DNA from: Platerodrilus igneus
Taxonomy: Eukaryota > Arthropoda > Insecta > Coleoptera > Lycidae
DNA: 64,000 nucleotides
NCBI GenBank assembly: GCA_036346225.1
Contig: JARFIW010000453.1
Location: forward strand, 4,030,001 to 4,094,000
Direction: 5' to 3'
Notes under the pieces: model-generated
What the model was told of the DNA's origin: nothing
What the model saw: the letters and a program-made list of their open reading frames with translations, nothing else
Databases searched by the model: none
Part shown: positions 31,861 through 43,076 of the stretch, one piece after another
Position numbering within the stretch: the first letter of the stretch is position 1
How the letters are laid out: every line of letters starts with the position of its first letter
Made by a program: the position numbers and the translations under genes

Positions 31861-34157
31861 ATTTCTGCCTTATCACGAAATCCCTGTTAAATATATCAGT
31901 GAATTTCCATATGAATATTTCGTACTCGGGCAGTTACAAGTCATTAGATAGATCGCAAATAAAAATTCGACAATGAATAATCCAATCTGCCACATTAGAA
32001 AAGTCAAAGCCAACAACAATTGATAACGGGAACAACATTTGATAATTTCTATTCCGTTGCAATGTATGTTGTAACGTATTTTTTTTCCTAGTTACACTTC
32101 GTTCTTTAATATAAAATAAAACAGCAATAATATAAAATATATAATTTATAAATTTCCGTTCAGTAAAATTAATACATGAAATTAATAATAGCATATAGAC
32201 TCCTTTACCTTTGTGGTCTAAGATTCGTTACTAAGCTCCGTCGAGTTGTCAATTTGATCACTTTGGTATCAACGTTTGAAGGGACAAACTGCGATAAGCG
32301 GCGTAGTAAAGTCAAGATGGTCGTTTCTAAACACGTGGCCTGTAACACATTCCGAAAAAAGAAATATAATTAATTGAATCTTCGTGTCTGGAGGTTGAAC
32401 CTAGCAACTTTAGCGTGATGAAATTCTTGTATAAGTTCCACCTAGAGCAGTTCAGCTAATCCCTGCAGGCCTAAGGAGATGGAAGCTCCCCCTCATCATT
32501 AATACAGTTGGTATAAAATTATTTAAATAAATTTTCCTATAGTGCAATATCAGATATGACAATATTTTATACAATATGATATATGGTAATATCATGTTAT
32601 GCAGTTTCATATAATTCAACATCATAAATAAGTAATATCGAATAAGCAAATCTTGGATCTAGAAAAATTGTTGGAGTACTAAATTTAATATGATGTAAAA
32701 TCAAGCAGAAGTTAGTTTCATTAAATAATGATTGTATTCAGAAGAGTTTTCGCAATTCCAGTAATAATTTCGTAAGTGTTCACGTGGTTTCTATTTGTGC
32801 GTCGCAGAAAACCGATGGTTATGGAATTTCCGACAGCTGAAGTTATAGTTCAATTTCTTTCGTTCACAGCAGTATCTCTACACGTGAGTGTTTCTTAGAA
32901 TTTAATCACTTTGAATATTAATTAAATTGCAATAAGAAAATATTACATTGAACTTTGGTAACGTAAAAATCGTTTAAGGAAAGAAAGAATTAAATAACAA
33001 ATTTATTGTTTGTCAGAATGTTTGCACATACAGATAAAGTTTACTAAGCTAAAAAGTTGTGAGTGACATATTATGTCAGATATAAAAAACATAGATTCAG
33101 TTGTCCTATTTAGACCTCACATGTCATCTTACGTTAATTTAAAAATATGTTTAAATATTTTGAGGTCATGAACTTTGATTTTTAGTCAACATGTGGAATT
33201 CGTCTAATAACTGTTAAGTAAAAGTAACTTTAGGTTGATACATGCTAATTTATCAGCACTTAGGTAATTAAATTTCATTGTTAAGGTCGAAGTAGTACTA
33301 ATATGGCTTGGAGAATATGTAATATGAATAATTAAGAAAACTCAAATCCTTACATTTAAATTATTAAGAAAGATCCATTCAGAAATCTTTGTATTATCGA
33401 ATACAAATCTTTATTAGTATATTTCTGTTCCATAAAAATTATTAATTGAAAATATTATAGTAATACGAATTGAAAATATTATATTAAAACGAATCCTGAA
33501 ATTTATTCAATTAGAATCTATTTTTTTGCATGACTTTTTATTATTTAAAATTCAAGTAAAAATTACAAGTCATCCCTGATCAGAAATTGTGTGTAATGAA
33601 AACAAATACCCTGGGTGTATACTTTTGAAACCTAAATTCTATTATTTTATTTTTGGCAAATATTTTTGAGGACACAAATGGTGTCCATGTTGTACATTTG
33701 TTTGTTCACAGGTCAAGCCGAGACATATGTATGACATATGGTGTTTGAGGTTTTGGTAAGTGTGTTTAAAAGAGTGAAATTCAGGTTTTATGGCTATGTT
33801 AGTGGTGTTGATATAAGGTTTCCGCATTCCCCTAATACAAGCACAGTTAAATTTTGTTGGTTGTTGTATTGAAAAATACGGTGGCGCTCATTATTTATAT
33901 TTTTGGTCTTTTGACAATCCATGAACCAAGCTCATGATCTACCCAGAGCTAACACTCGACTAGCCGTTTATGTCTAAAGAATTCTTCTTTTCCTCAAGCC
34001 GTGTTCCACCCAATTTTACCTTGGGCTTTCATTGATAATAAGAAATTCTCGACCTTGTGATATCAAGTTAGGGTTTGGGAAATATAAAGGTGTAATTTAT
34101 TAGCTGATAGTCACGAGGATAAATAAATTTTAAAAAACAAGTTAAATTTTTATTACA
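31861..34157. other. AT-rich DNA, no gene
   Basis: No supported gene on either strand. AT content is high, and short ORFs here lack any protein-like pattern. A recurrent CATATGATAT/ATAATAT stretch lies at 32530-32650. Confidence 0.4.
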
Positions 34158-34334
34158 ATGTTATTTTTCAAGAAACATCCATATATAGATAAAGAAACCG
34201 GCAAATTCGAATTGAATCGCACTCGCCAATCACACATGTGGAAAACCTATTTTACAAAATACGTAGCTAAACGATTGCAATTTTTCAGAAAACAAGCGTT
34301 TAACAATCGAAACTACGCTTTAAACGTATTATAA
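34158..34334 (+). CDS. Unrecognised 58-codon ORF, possible terminal exon
   Basis: The frame from ATG 34158 to TAA 34332-34334 reads as a protein-like sequence with normal amino-acid use: HPYIDKETGKFELNRTR, then MWKTYFTKYVAKRLQFF and a basic end. A splice acceptor-like TTATTTTTCAAG ends at 34172, so the true exon may begin at 34173, after the first five codons. An AATAAA at 34360-34365, 26 bases after the stop, would suit a poly(A) signal. I do not recognise the protein; basic and aromatic residues without a signal peptide or membrane segment fit a small mitochondrial or ribosomal protein, which is only a guess. No upstream exon was found. Confidence 0.4.
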   Translation: MLFFKKHPYIDKETGKFELNRTRQSHMWKTYFTKYVAKRLQFFRKQAFNNRNYALNVL

Positions 34335-34365
34335 TATTTCCAAAGCAAATGTTTTGGTAAATAAA

Positions 34366-34800
34366 TACAAGATTTAAGGCTATATCTAAAATATAATAAA
34401 TTTAAAATGTTGTATTAATTTAATAGATACATTATGGGAAGCATTAAACAATTATGAAATACGAATTAAAGAATTACATGAAATTTAACAAAACAAAGAG
34501 AAATAAAATATACTACAAATTATATATTTCATCCATAGCGATTTTTGAATCTGATAACGTTCCATGGATGCTGATAACATTTCTACGCTGTATCGCTAAC
34601 GAAATCCGTTGAAGTAGGTAAAATTTGCCTTCGAGTCTCCCGATTTCTTGACTAAGCTTGTGCCTATTTTGTTTAAAAAAGATGTTACTTCTTCACACAA
34701 TAGCACGTAGATCTCAAACGCAAGCCCTTTGTAAATAAAATTGGAAAATTTTCTTGCTTTGTATTTGTCGTGCGTGAGTTGACATGCTGTTTCTGCCGCT
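34366..34800. other. No gene seen
   Basis: AT-rich sequence between the small ORF and the T-rich stretch that may mark the 3' end of the minus-strand LINE. Confidence 0.4.
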
Positions 34801-35310
34801 GATTTTTTTATTTTATTATTTATTTACTAACAGTTTTGTTTGGTCTATCGTCTAACAATTAAGATAGAGCGGGCTTTTAAAGTTAGTGTAGTGTGTGTGG
34901 TTACGTTGGTGCTTTGACCGTGTCTAGGATTTTTATTCCAGTCTTGCAGAGTGGAGACATTGTGTGCACCGTTGAGTTGTTGCAGTTGTTCTGGATATGG
35001 TTCACCCTTACTCCGTTACTATAGTCGCGGAGTCTATGTGTTCCCCAGGGCATCTGCTGTCCCTCAACGGTTATTGCTCACCTCTTCTCCAGTCTGTCTG
35101 TGACCTAGACTTCGTTACCGTCCCTGCCACGAGGAGGCAGCACTTACTTATTTTAATGTTGGTTTGTAATATGATTGTTGTATGTACTGAACGTAGTGTG
35201 TTGTGTTTGCGTTTGTATGTGGCATGTGGTATGTGTGTGTTTGTTTGTGGATCTGTGTATTTGTATATGTACCATTGGCTTTGTTGTTTTGTTGCTTGTT
35301 TTTGTTAGTC

Positions 35311-35472
35311 TTTGCCTTCGCTTCCGACCATCGGCAGCCGGAAATTGGGATCGTTGGCTTCGACTTGGCCTGTTTTGCGTGATCCGTAACCATCGGCAGC
35401 CGGAAATCCCGGAAACACGCAGGCTTTGCAACTCTGGTACTTTATTTTGTTTTGTATGTGTGTATGTGTGTA

Positions 35473-35538
<66 letters not shown>

Positions 35539-35720
35539 TGTGCCATTAAAGTTGGAATTAGCAAAGCGCTTGTGTTCATATGAGTCTTTGCCTTTGATCC
35601 TGACCATCGGCATCCAGAAATCTGGATCATTGGCTACGACTTGGGCTATTTGCGTGCTCTGTGACCATCGGCAGCCGGATATCACGGATGCATCGCAGGC
35701 TTTGCGACTCTGGCACTTTG
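35311..35720. repeat. Duplicated 130-bp block flanking a (GT)n tract
   Basis: The block 35311-35441 recurs at 35586-35720 with about 85 percent identity by eye. Each block itself contains CCATCGGCAGCCGGAAAT-like sequence twice and ends with GCAGGCTTTGC.ACTCTGG.ACTTT. Between them lies a (GT)n tract at about 35477-35536. The array sits in the presumed LINE 3' region. Confidence 0.85.
35477..35536. repeat. (GT)n microsatellite
   Basis: About 30 GT units, interrupted only at the edges. Confidence 0.97.
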
Positions 35721-36187
35721 TGTGGTTTGTGTCTTAGTTGTGTTATGTGTGCAGGTTATGCGCGTTTGTGCTTTATGCGTGAGTGTTATTTCAAAAAGTT
35801 AGTCTGTGCTACTTTACCTTTTTTACTACAATTTTATATGTACATTACATTTTGTGATTTCTTACGTGCTATTTTTTGAGTTTTGGTCTATACCTTATTC
35901 TAATGTTATTTGTTTTGATACGATCTACACTAATTCTAAAAGATATTGTTTCATAGTTTTTGCCTCATATTGTTTATTTGATACCTAATATTACTCTTAT
36001 TCTATTGTTAGTAAAAGCCTTAATCTACTAGTTTATTTTCCACCACCAGGTTAGTAATTTCTTATGGCTAATTATACCTAATCGATATGCCCTTATTGGT
36101 GCATATCTTATGTCTTTGGCTCTCATTGTTGCTTGAGTGCGCGGTTCCTGAGGAGTATTTACTCCTGGTATCCGTAGCACTTGTCAC

Positions 36188-36234
36188 ATCCGGTTATATG
36201 TCACTTCCGGTAAATTAGTCACTTCCGGGATTGA
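36188..36234. repeat. Triple GTCAC(A/T)TCCGG motif
   Basis: Three copies about 17 bases apart: GTCACATCCGG, GTCACTTCCGG and GTCACTTCCGG. A GGAGTA...TACTCC hairpin lies just before, near 36150-36170. They lie about 110 bases after the end of the LINE ORF. Confidence 0.7.
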
Positions 36235-36351
36235 TTATATTAGTTTAATTGTTCTCTTCGAGGTGTCTTTTGTGCAGTATTGTCGTTGTTATTTGTGCAG
36301 CTCTGTTTATGTGTGGGAAGCTGTCTTCGTTCCAAATCATGTCTTTAGTGT

Positions 36352-37197
36352 TCATATATTGTAGTGCTCGTCTATCGTTTGTAGTTCTTGCTGTAATTCT
36401 GTGCAGTTTAATACTAAGTGTTCAGGCGTTCCTACCTGTCCGCATGTGCATTGGTTGCCGTCCGTTAACTTCATTCTGTATTTGTATGTTGGATACGGTC
36501 CGTGTCCTGTTATAAAGTGCATTAGTCCTTGCGTCGGTATGATGTGTTTTGTGTTCAGTCTTTCTCTTATGTTCGGTATTAGTGTGCATGTTCGTCTTCC
36601 TGTGCTGCTGTTTGTCCATCGTGTCTGCCATTCGTCAAGTATTTTGTCCTTTATTTGTTTCTTTGTCCTTATGTTATTCATTTTGAGAAGTTGTGCGATT
36701 CTCTCCGGTTCATTTTTGTGTAACCAATATGTTGCTGCGCTTTGCTTAACTTTTAAGTCTAGTGGTAATGTCCCGAGTGTTACGTAAAGTGCGTCGTGTG
36801 CGACTGTTTTGTATGCTCCTGTCAACCGTATGAGTGCTGTTGGTTGTGCGCTGTTTATTTTCGATGTGGGTTTTATATAATTTGTCCTATCCGCCCAAAC
36901 ACTTGCAGCATGACAAATCATGGCCGCAAGTACGCTATTGAGATAAAGTCTTACGCATTGGAGTGGTATTTTATATTGTCTTTGTGCTAGACTCGCTATT
37001 GTATGCATTGTGACTGTGGCGTTTGTGCATACCGTGTTTATGAGCTGTTCGTAATTTTGTTTTTCGTCGAGTATTACCCCTAGATATTTTGTGAATTTTG
37101 CTCGTTTGATTTTGGAGTCGTGTAGTTTTATGTTTGGGTCTCGTGCGAGGGTCCCTTTCATGATTATGTTGGTTGTTTTTTGTGGGGCAATATTCAT
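36352..37197 (-). pseudogene. LINE RT C-terminal half with zinc-binding end
   Basis: A 281-codon frame on the minus strand begins in the RT thumb (KYLGVILDEKQNYEQLI at about residue 38) and continues through helical sequence. It ends with HFITGHGPYPTYKYRM and QCTCGQVGTPEHLVLNC, a CxC...H...C cluster found near the C-terminus of jockey and R1-type LINE proteins. The first methionine is internal, because the preceding RT motifs lie upstream in another frame (shift near 37215). The frame ends at its own stop at 36352. Confidence 0.85.
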
Positions 37198-38190
37198 TTT
37201 GTTTTCTGTACATCATTTCTGTACTGTATGTAGTGCTTTGTTTGCGTTTGTTTCGAGTTCCCTCCTGGAGTCACCTTCCACCGCTAGTAAGATGTCGTCT
37301 GCGTAAGCCACTACAGACGACACCTCTCCAACAGTATCCAGTTTCTCCAGTAGATTTTCAATAACAATGTCCCAGAAGATGGGGCCGCAGACAGAGCCCT
37401 GTGGGCATCCCTTGCTAGTATGTGTCGTTATTGTGTGTGTGCCATGTAATGTGTCGTATCTGTCTCTACAGTAGCTTCTTAGTATGTGGTATAGTTGTTG
37501 TGGGTAATTTTTGTTTATAAGTATACTAAATAATGTGGGCCACTAGAGGTTGTTAAAAGCCCCTTCTATGTCGATCATGATTAGTGTTACGTACTTGTGT
37601 TGTGAGTTTCTAACTGTATTTAGTGCGTGGTTGATGGCGTCCTCTGTTGAGCGTCCTTTTCGGAAGCCGTATTGTCCTGGATGTAAGTCTATTGTTTGTC
37701 TGTGTTTGAATTTTGTTGTGTATGAGTCGTTCGAATGTTTTCCCAATAGTGTCTAACAAGCAAATAGGTATGTAAGATCCCGGTTGTTTGGGATCTTTGT
37801 CCTTCCCTTTCGGAATGGTGATTAATTCTGCCTGTTTCCATATGTTAGAGTAGATGGTTCGTAAACATTCGTTGTATAGTTTTGTCAGCGTTGGTATTAG
37901 TTTGTCCTTCAGCGCTTTTAGTACTTCAATTTGAATCCCGTCCGGTCCTGGTGCTTTCTTGTTTCGTCCTGTACAGATAGCCATAAGGATTTTCTCCTCC
38001 GTGAGAAGGGTGATATATCCTCATTTCTGTTCCAGGGTCTGTTTCCATTGTTGTTTTGTGTTATTACCGTCTGTCGTTTTTCTTCGTGTTGTTGTATTTC
38101 ATCATCTCTGTTATCTTGTGGCAGTAAGGTTTCTATAAGGAGTGTCGCGCTTTCGTGCCAGTTTGTGGTTTCGTTTCCATCAGGTACGTA
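37198..38190 (-). pseudogene. LINE reverse transcriptase, N-terminal and palm part
   Basis: On the minus strand: NKKAPGPDGIQIEVLKAL (37970-37900), AELITIPKGKDKDP..GSYIPICLL, then QYGFRKGRSTEDAIN and IDIEGAFNNL (37690-37550). PQGSVCGP follows near 37400, and AYADD, the catalytic motif, at about 37297-37311. The reading changes frame at least four times. RT primes on nicked DNA during target-primed integration; the endonuclease is missing from this copy. Confidence 0.88.
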
Positions 38191-38450
38191 ACAAAACTAT
38201 CCACCATTTTGAGTCCGCCATTTTGAATTTTGAAAAAATAACATCAATTGTTTTCAGTATTCCAAAAACATAAAGATAAGCGTTTATGCGCTTAATTATG
38301 GTAACTTCGCGAGATTTTGGTTTTTAAGTAAAATTATCACAATAAACATTTTTCAAAATTTTTCATAATTTTTTAAAAAGCGCAAGTTACATATCCCCCA
38401 AATTAAGATATATACATAATCAAACAGAATTATTAAAACTTAAGTTAGAT

Positions 38451-38973
38451 TGTTACAATGTATAAATTGAAGGGCATATTTGAAAGAGGTTAATGAAAGT
38501 TCACAAGCCCGACATGAGAACGGAAACAGACATTGTATTCCAGACGCAACATGATACTGCAGGTGCAGGTCACAGTAGGTTATAAGACAGGAATTATTAG
38601 AAATAAGATTACTAAGAAATAATACATTGTATTGTATACAGAAATAAGCAGACATGAGCTCTGCAGTTCCCATAAGCAATGTGAGGGGCAGGGATCACAT
38701 AAATAACCTCAGAAGCCCAAGATGGCCAGTCAGTCTAGAGCTTCACAACTTAAACATTGTTGGTAGTTCAGCACTCACCGTAATTTTAGTTTATTTAAAA
38801 TAGTGAAAGTCAACTTAGAATTATTTCGATCTCCACACGTTACTGCATATAACGCACTTAAATTAATATTTAATTAATATTGTAATTTTTGATTTAATTA
38901 AATTAATAGAAGAGTTTTTTGAAGAAGTTTTTTTAAAAAGTCGCTCCAAAAAGCCCAAAACCTATCTCGCACA
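38451..38973 (+). repeat. Solo LTR-like repeat, copy 2
   Basis: Starts TGTTACAATGTA and ends near CTATCTCGCACA, and is collinear with 20910-21411. Shared blocks are GACATGAGAACGGAA, CAGACGCAAC.TGATACT.CAGGTGCAG, AAATA.CC, GATGGCCAGTCAGTCT and ACATTGTTGGTAG. The two copies differ by many small indels, so they inserted long ago or belong to different subfamilies. No coding sequence is attached. Confidence 0.7.
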
Positions 38974-40157
38974 CTTAATAAATAAATTCAGCAGATAATC
39001 GAAAACGTTTTGTTCAAATTCATTCCGGAGATAATTATTACAAAATAATTTGCTTTCTTACTAAGGGCACTCCACTAAATGCAATAATTTTATTTTAAAA
39101 ATAGCACTTCCATTCGAAAGATACTCGTAGGCATTCAGTCTGATCCTACAGTAATTGCATGTGATATAAATTACCGTTTATTCATAATTGGAATTTTCAG
39201 GGATTACAGTAGGTGACTTACTGAAGGTAAATGAAGTATACATATAAACAATACAAGCAAATGCCAGAGGGGAAATTGTTCATGCTATTTTCCTCACGCT
39301 TAATTCTAAGTATTTCAAGCATAACTAAGCACATACCTTGTGACAATGAGTTGATTAGTACTAATTCTTCCAATTCCTGTAAAAGAAAACTTTATTTAAT
39401 AAGACCATAGTAAAAATTTGAAAATGCATAATATGCAAACAAGAGAATCGAGTGAGGAGCCAAATTATACGACAATTTAGTAAAGATAACGAACAAATTT
39501 AATATTTTTGACCTTGGAACCACTTCCACGATCAACCACAGTAGCATCAAGAACAACATGTTCAAATGTGCAGCAAGTATATTTACAAAGTTACAAAGTT
39601 ATACATCCAAATTTTGAACAACCAATAATTAACTCAATTAGATAATATGAAAAATTAATTCTTTGAATAAATTATTTAGGAATATTTAAAGGTCACTTTC
39701 GTAACGTCGAAATATATCTGCTATCTAACTTGAATTTATAAAAAGCTAGCAAAAATTCGTGAGCTTACTCAAGTACCTACTTCGAATTAATGACTCCGAT
39801 TTTAAGCATAATAGTTTCAACAATATGATGTAAATTGCAAAACCGTCACAGGTAAATGAAAATTAATACTTAGTGCCCATAATAACACACAAATTAAAAA
39901 TATTAAATCGCAGTAAATAAACCAATGGATGCAAAAACTTGAATAAGTTTCTGATATTGTACAGCTATTTTGTGAAATCTTAAACATCAGCTCCAGTTGA
40001 AGTTCATAGATTCTTTTCAATGTCGCGGTATCTGCATTTGCGTTTGTGAAATCTTATGTGTACTTAAATACAAAGATTTTCAATGTCTGCAACGATCATT
40101 AATGTTTAATATGTTTTATGTTCGTTAGCTGAGTATTAACTAGTGCACTAATTAGGG
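38974..40157. other. AT-rich DNA, no gene
   Basis: No recognisable gene or repeat. Confidence 0.4.
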
Positions 40158-40479
40158 TGTTATCTAGAGTCCGAAAAGACCTGTTAAATATCATTTAATC
40201 ATGACTAAAACTTAGTCCAATAGTAAGTTGATTTGTTTATTAGCCTGGGATGCGTTGAACCCCTGAAACCTCTTTGATAATGTCTGACCCTTGAGATTAG
40301 ACCTACAAATAACTATTACACGGAGTACACTTTATTGCAATATATTGATACAATTTTTACGTGTTTTCGTGTATCGTATATTTTATTACCAATTCTAAGT
40401 TAAGTTAATATTATTAGTGTGCGTTGTCACTCCCACCACTAATCAACGCAAAATGGCCTTTTCCACTGAATAAATAACA
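40158..40479 (-). repeat. 3' LTR of Gypsy remnant 4
   Basis: On the minus strand the 322-bp block starts TGTTATTTATTC at 40479, directly after a polypurine tract (GAGGGAGGGG, 40480-40490), and ends AGATAACA at 40158. The terminal hexamers TGTTAT and ATAACA form an inverted repeat, as LTR ends should. Only one copy is in the window, so the ends rest on these signals. Confidence 0.6.
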
Positions 40480-40559
40480 CCCCTCCCTCATAGTATTGAC
40501 AATGCGCACATAGTCCCCGAAATAATTTTGGGCTGCATAAAGCGTATAGGGCATCCCGT

Positions 40560-40830
40560 TGGCATCCAGGTGTCCCTAGATTGGAGACTTCTGATTCAGG
40601 ATTTTTTTCCCTAGGTGGTTCCTGATGGTTTCACCTCGGGTGCTAAAACAGATTCCACTAAGGTGCCACTCGTTTCGGTAAACTGAGTTCTTGCTCTTAA
40701 CTGGTCTGTGTGGCATTGAAAATTTTTCCGTTTGGAGTAACTATTTTGTAGCATTGCAGTTTTCCAATGCTATTCACAAACAAAATTTTTTACGATCAAT
40801 GTACGATGTTTTCAAATATTCCCATCCTCC
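40560..40830 (-). pseudogene. pol: Integrase C-terminal tail of Gypsy remnant 4
   Basis: On the minus strand, KWRMGIFENIVH is followed by YKIVTPNGKIF, and CHTDQLRART lies in a second frame at 40716-40688. This matches the KW..G.I...LG...Y.V....G....RH.DQLR.R block that ends many Gypsy integrases. The polypurine tract and LTR lie downstream in the same direction, which supports the call. The rest of pol is not recognised above 40830. Confidence 0.5.
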
Positions 40831-41806
40831 ACTTCGATATTTTGTATAACTATATGTTATAGGAGACGCTCCTGAACACGCATTATAATGTAATAATTCG
40901 ATTTGTTCCTATAAAACTCATTCTAATACAATTGAAATAAGTGCTTGTTCAACAAACTGTAGAATGTTATTAGTGTATTTAGTTTAAGACAAAGTACTTC
41001 AATCTATCTTTATTGTTTGATATGGCAACGCAAATATATTCAGTTATCAACAATCTTTGCTTTCTGAACGGATATGTCCGCTTTATGTAAAAGTAGTAAT
41101 ATAAGTTTGAGTAGAAGAACTTTTCTACATATGTGATAAACAAAGGTGATTGGATTCACATTTGCCGGTTTTCTTTATCTATTTATGCATTAAAAAGACT
41201 TGAGACCTGTCCTTTGACATGCAGTACCCTAACATTATCATATCGATTCCTAAATTGGATTCACTTTGAGCCTGCTTTACGTCCAATCATGTGCTTTCTG
41301 CGTGGCTAATTCTATTATTCCAAGAGCGATGCACGTTTTCCAAGAAAAGCTTATATCTTCGGTGCATCAGTAAGTTTCTTTCATGTTTATTAATACTAGA
41401 AAGGGGTTCTTTTTTAGCTCTTTTACGTAGACTCAAATGCTCTTTACATAGGTACGCTGTTGCAGTGATGGTCGCAGTGCTAAAGATCTGGCTACTGTTT
41501 TGACGCTGTAATCTGAGCGCAAAAATTATGATGTTTAGTTATTTCACCTCCGTGGATGAAAATGCAAGATAAGTATCACGGCATAAGGAGGTATGTTGCA
41601 ATCTGTTCTTTTTTATCTTGTTTGTCCACTTTTTGGATGTTTGTGCTTTACCAATGCACTTGGATGAACTCTAGTCACCTTGATGCGACGGACAGAACCA
41701 GTTTTCCACCCGCTTGGAAACTAACTTCGCAAACGTTTCATATTACATCTTAAAATACTACTGGAAATGTTTCGGAATTACATACTTTAAATTAACATAC
41801 TTGCTA
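40831..41806. other. No gene seen
   Basis: Two short plus-strand ORFs (41291-41503 and 41556-41753) have no protein-like features beyond hydrophobic runs and are not annotated as genes. Confidence 0.4.
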
Positions 41807-42960
41807 AGTAGTGTATTATGGGCGTAATCAGCACCACATTTCCTCCAGAATCCCACATTTCCTCACACATCTGGACCAAATTTACATGTAAATTCGCACT
41901 ATAAAGTCTTATTTTAAGAATCTCCACCTGCTCTCTCCTGTGGAGATGAATCTCCTCCTTGTGGAATTTTTACCCCAACCATTTTGATTACATCACACCC
42001 GCATTCTTTCCACCCGCGAGATAAATCTTTCTCACATTTCCACCCACGAGATAAACCTATCTTGTTTGGTATCAATTAATATTAGAATTTTCTCAGCTAC
42101 CTGAATCTCTAGGAATTTTTCAGATTGCATCATCCCCAAGGAGCTACCCTCATTTTAAGATTTCTTACCTGTAGCGACTTTTGAGCGTTCTTATAAATTT
42201 TTTATACATGCGATACATCTTGTTAGTCTAAAATTTTACACAGAATTCAAATCTGTAAACAGATTTGAAATCGGACCACGCCCTGCAAAGTTATACCCTT
42301 TAAAGTCCTGATCTTCTAAATTTTGCTCTTTGCTTTATAAGCAAACCTAACAAATAGTTTTCTTCGTCTATCCATTGCATCTTTCGAGATAAACCTATCT
42401 TGTTTGGTATTAATCAATATTAGAATTTTCTCAGCTACCCAAATCTCTAGGAATTTTTCAGATTGCACCATCCCCAAGGAGCTACCCTAATTTTAAGATT
42501 TCTTACCTGTAGCGACTTTTGAGCGTTCTTATAATTTTTTAGTCATGCGATACATCTTGTTAGTCTAAATTTTACGCAGAATTTGAATCTGCAAACAGAT
42601 TTGAAATCGGACCACGACCTGCAAAGTTACACATATACCCTCTGCGAGATAAATCTTTCTCCACATTTCCACCACGAGATAAACCTACCTTGTTTGGTAT
42701 CAATCAATATTAAATTTTCTAAGCTACCCAAATCTCTTTAAATTTTTCACATAGCACCATCCCCAGAGCTACCCCCATTTTAAGATTTCTTACCTGTAGC
42801 GACTTTTGAGCGTTCTCATAAATTTTTATACATGTAGCACATCTTGTTAGTCTAGAATTTTATACACAATCCGAATCTGTAAACAGATTTAAAACAGGAC
42901 TACCCTTACCATTTTACAACACCCTCTAAATTATAAATTTCCTGCGGCTCATACCTAAAG
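41807..42960 (+). repeat. Left terminal region of Polinton A with three 300-bp tandem repeats
   Basis: After the terminal AGTAGTG...TCTGGACC segment, a unit with GAGATAAACCTA, TTGTTTGGTAT, CCCCAAGGAGCTACCC and TGTAGCGACTTTTGAGCGTTC occurs at about 42052, 42388 and 42672. The AACAGATTTGAAATCGGACCACG block lies in the same unit. The mirror arm at 49700-50500 has the same three units in reverse. Confidence 0.85.
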
Positions 42961-43076
42961 AAAATCTAAAACAATTCTTAAAACTTTTATTACAAACAAT
43001 TTTTACTAATACAGTTTAAATTTTGTAAACCACATTTCTAAATACATATTCACAATTTTTATTCTTAACCTAGAAC

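Larger units (their letters stand above)
34801..38190 (-). mobile_element. R1/jockey-type LINE, 5' truncated, minus strand
   Basis: RT and C-terminal domain read on the minus strand from 38190 to 36352, followed by about 1.5 kb that would be the 3' untranslated region. A T-rich stretch at 34805-34830 on the plus strand may be the A-rich tail. No endonuclease is found: similarity stops at about 38187, so the copy is 5' truncated, as is usual for LINEs. The clade is inferred from the C-terminal CxC...TPEH...C pattern. Confidence 0.75.

Noticed and set aside
35426..35737. Long plus- and minus-strand ORFs of VCVCV and THTHT type
   Set aside because: They are translations of the (GT)n tract and its flanks, with no evolutionary signal.
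36249..36787. Plus-strand ORFs with Cys/Phe-rich text opposite the LINE C-terminus
   Set aside because: They are shadows of the minus-strand RT frame, which has clear motifs.
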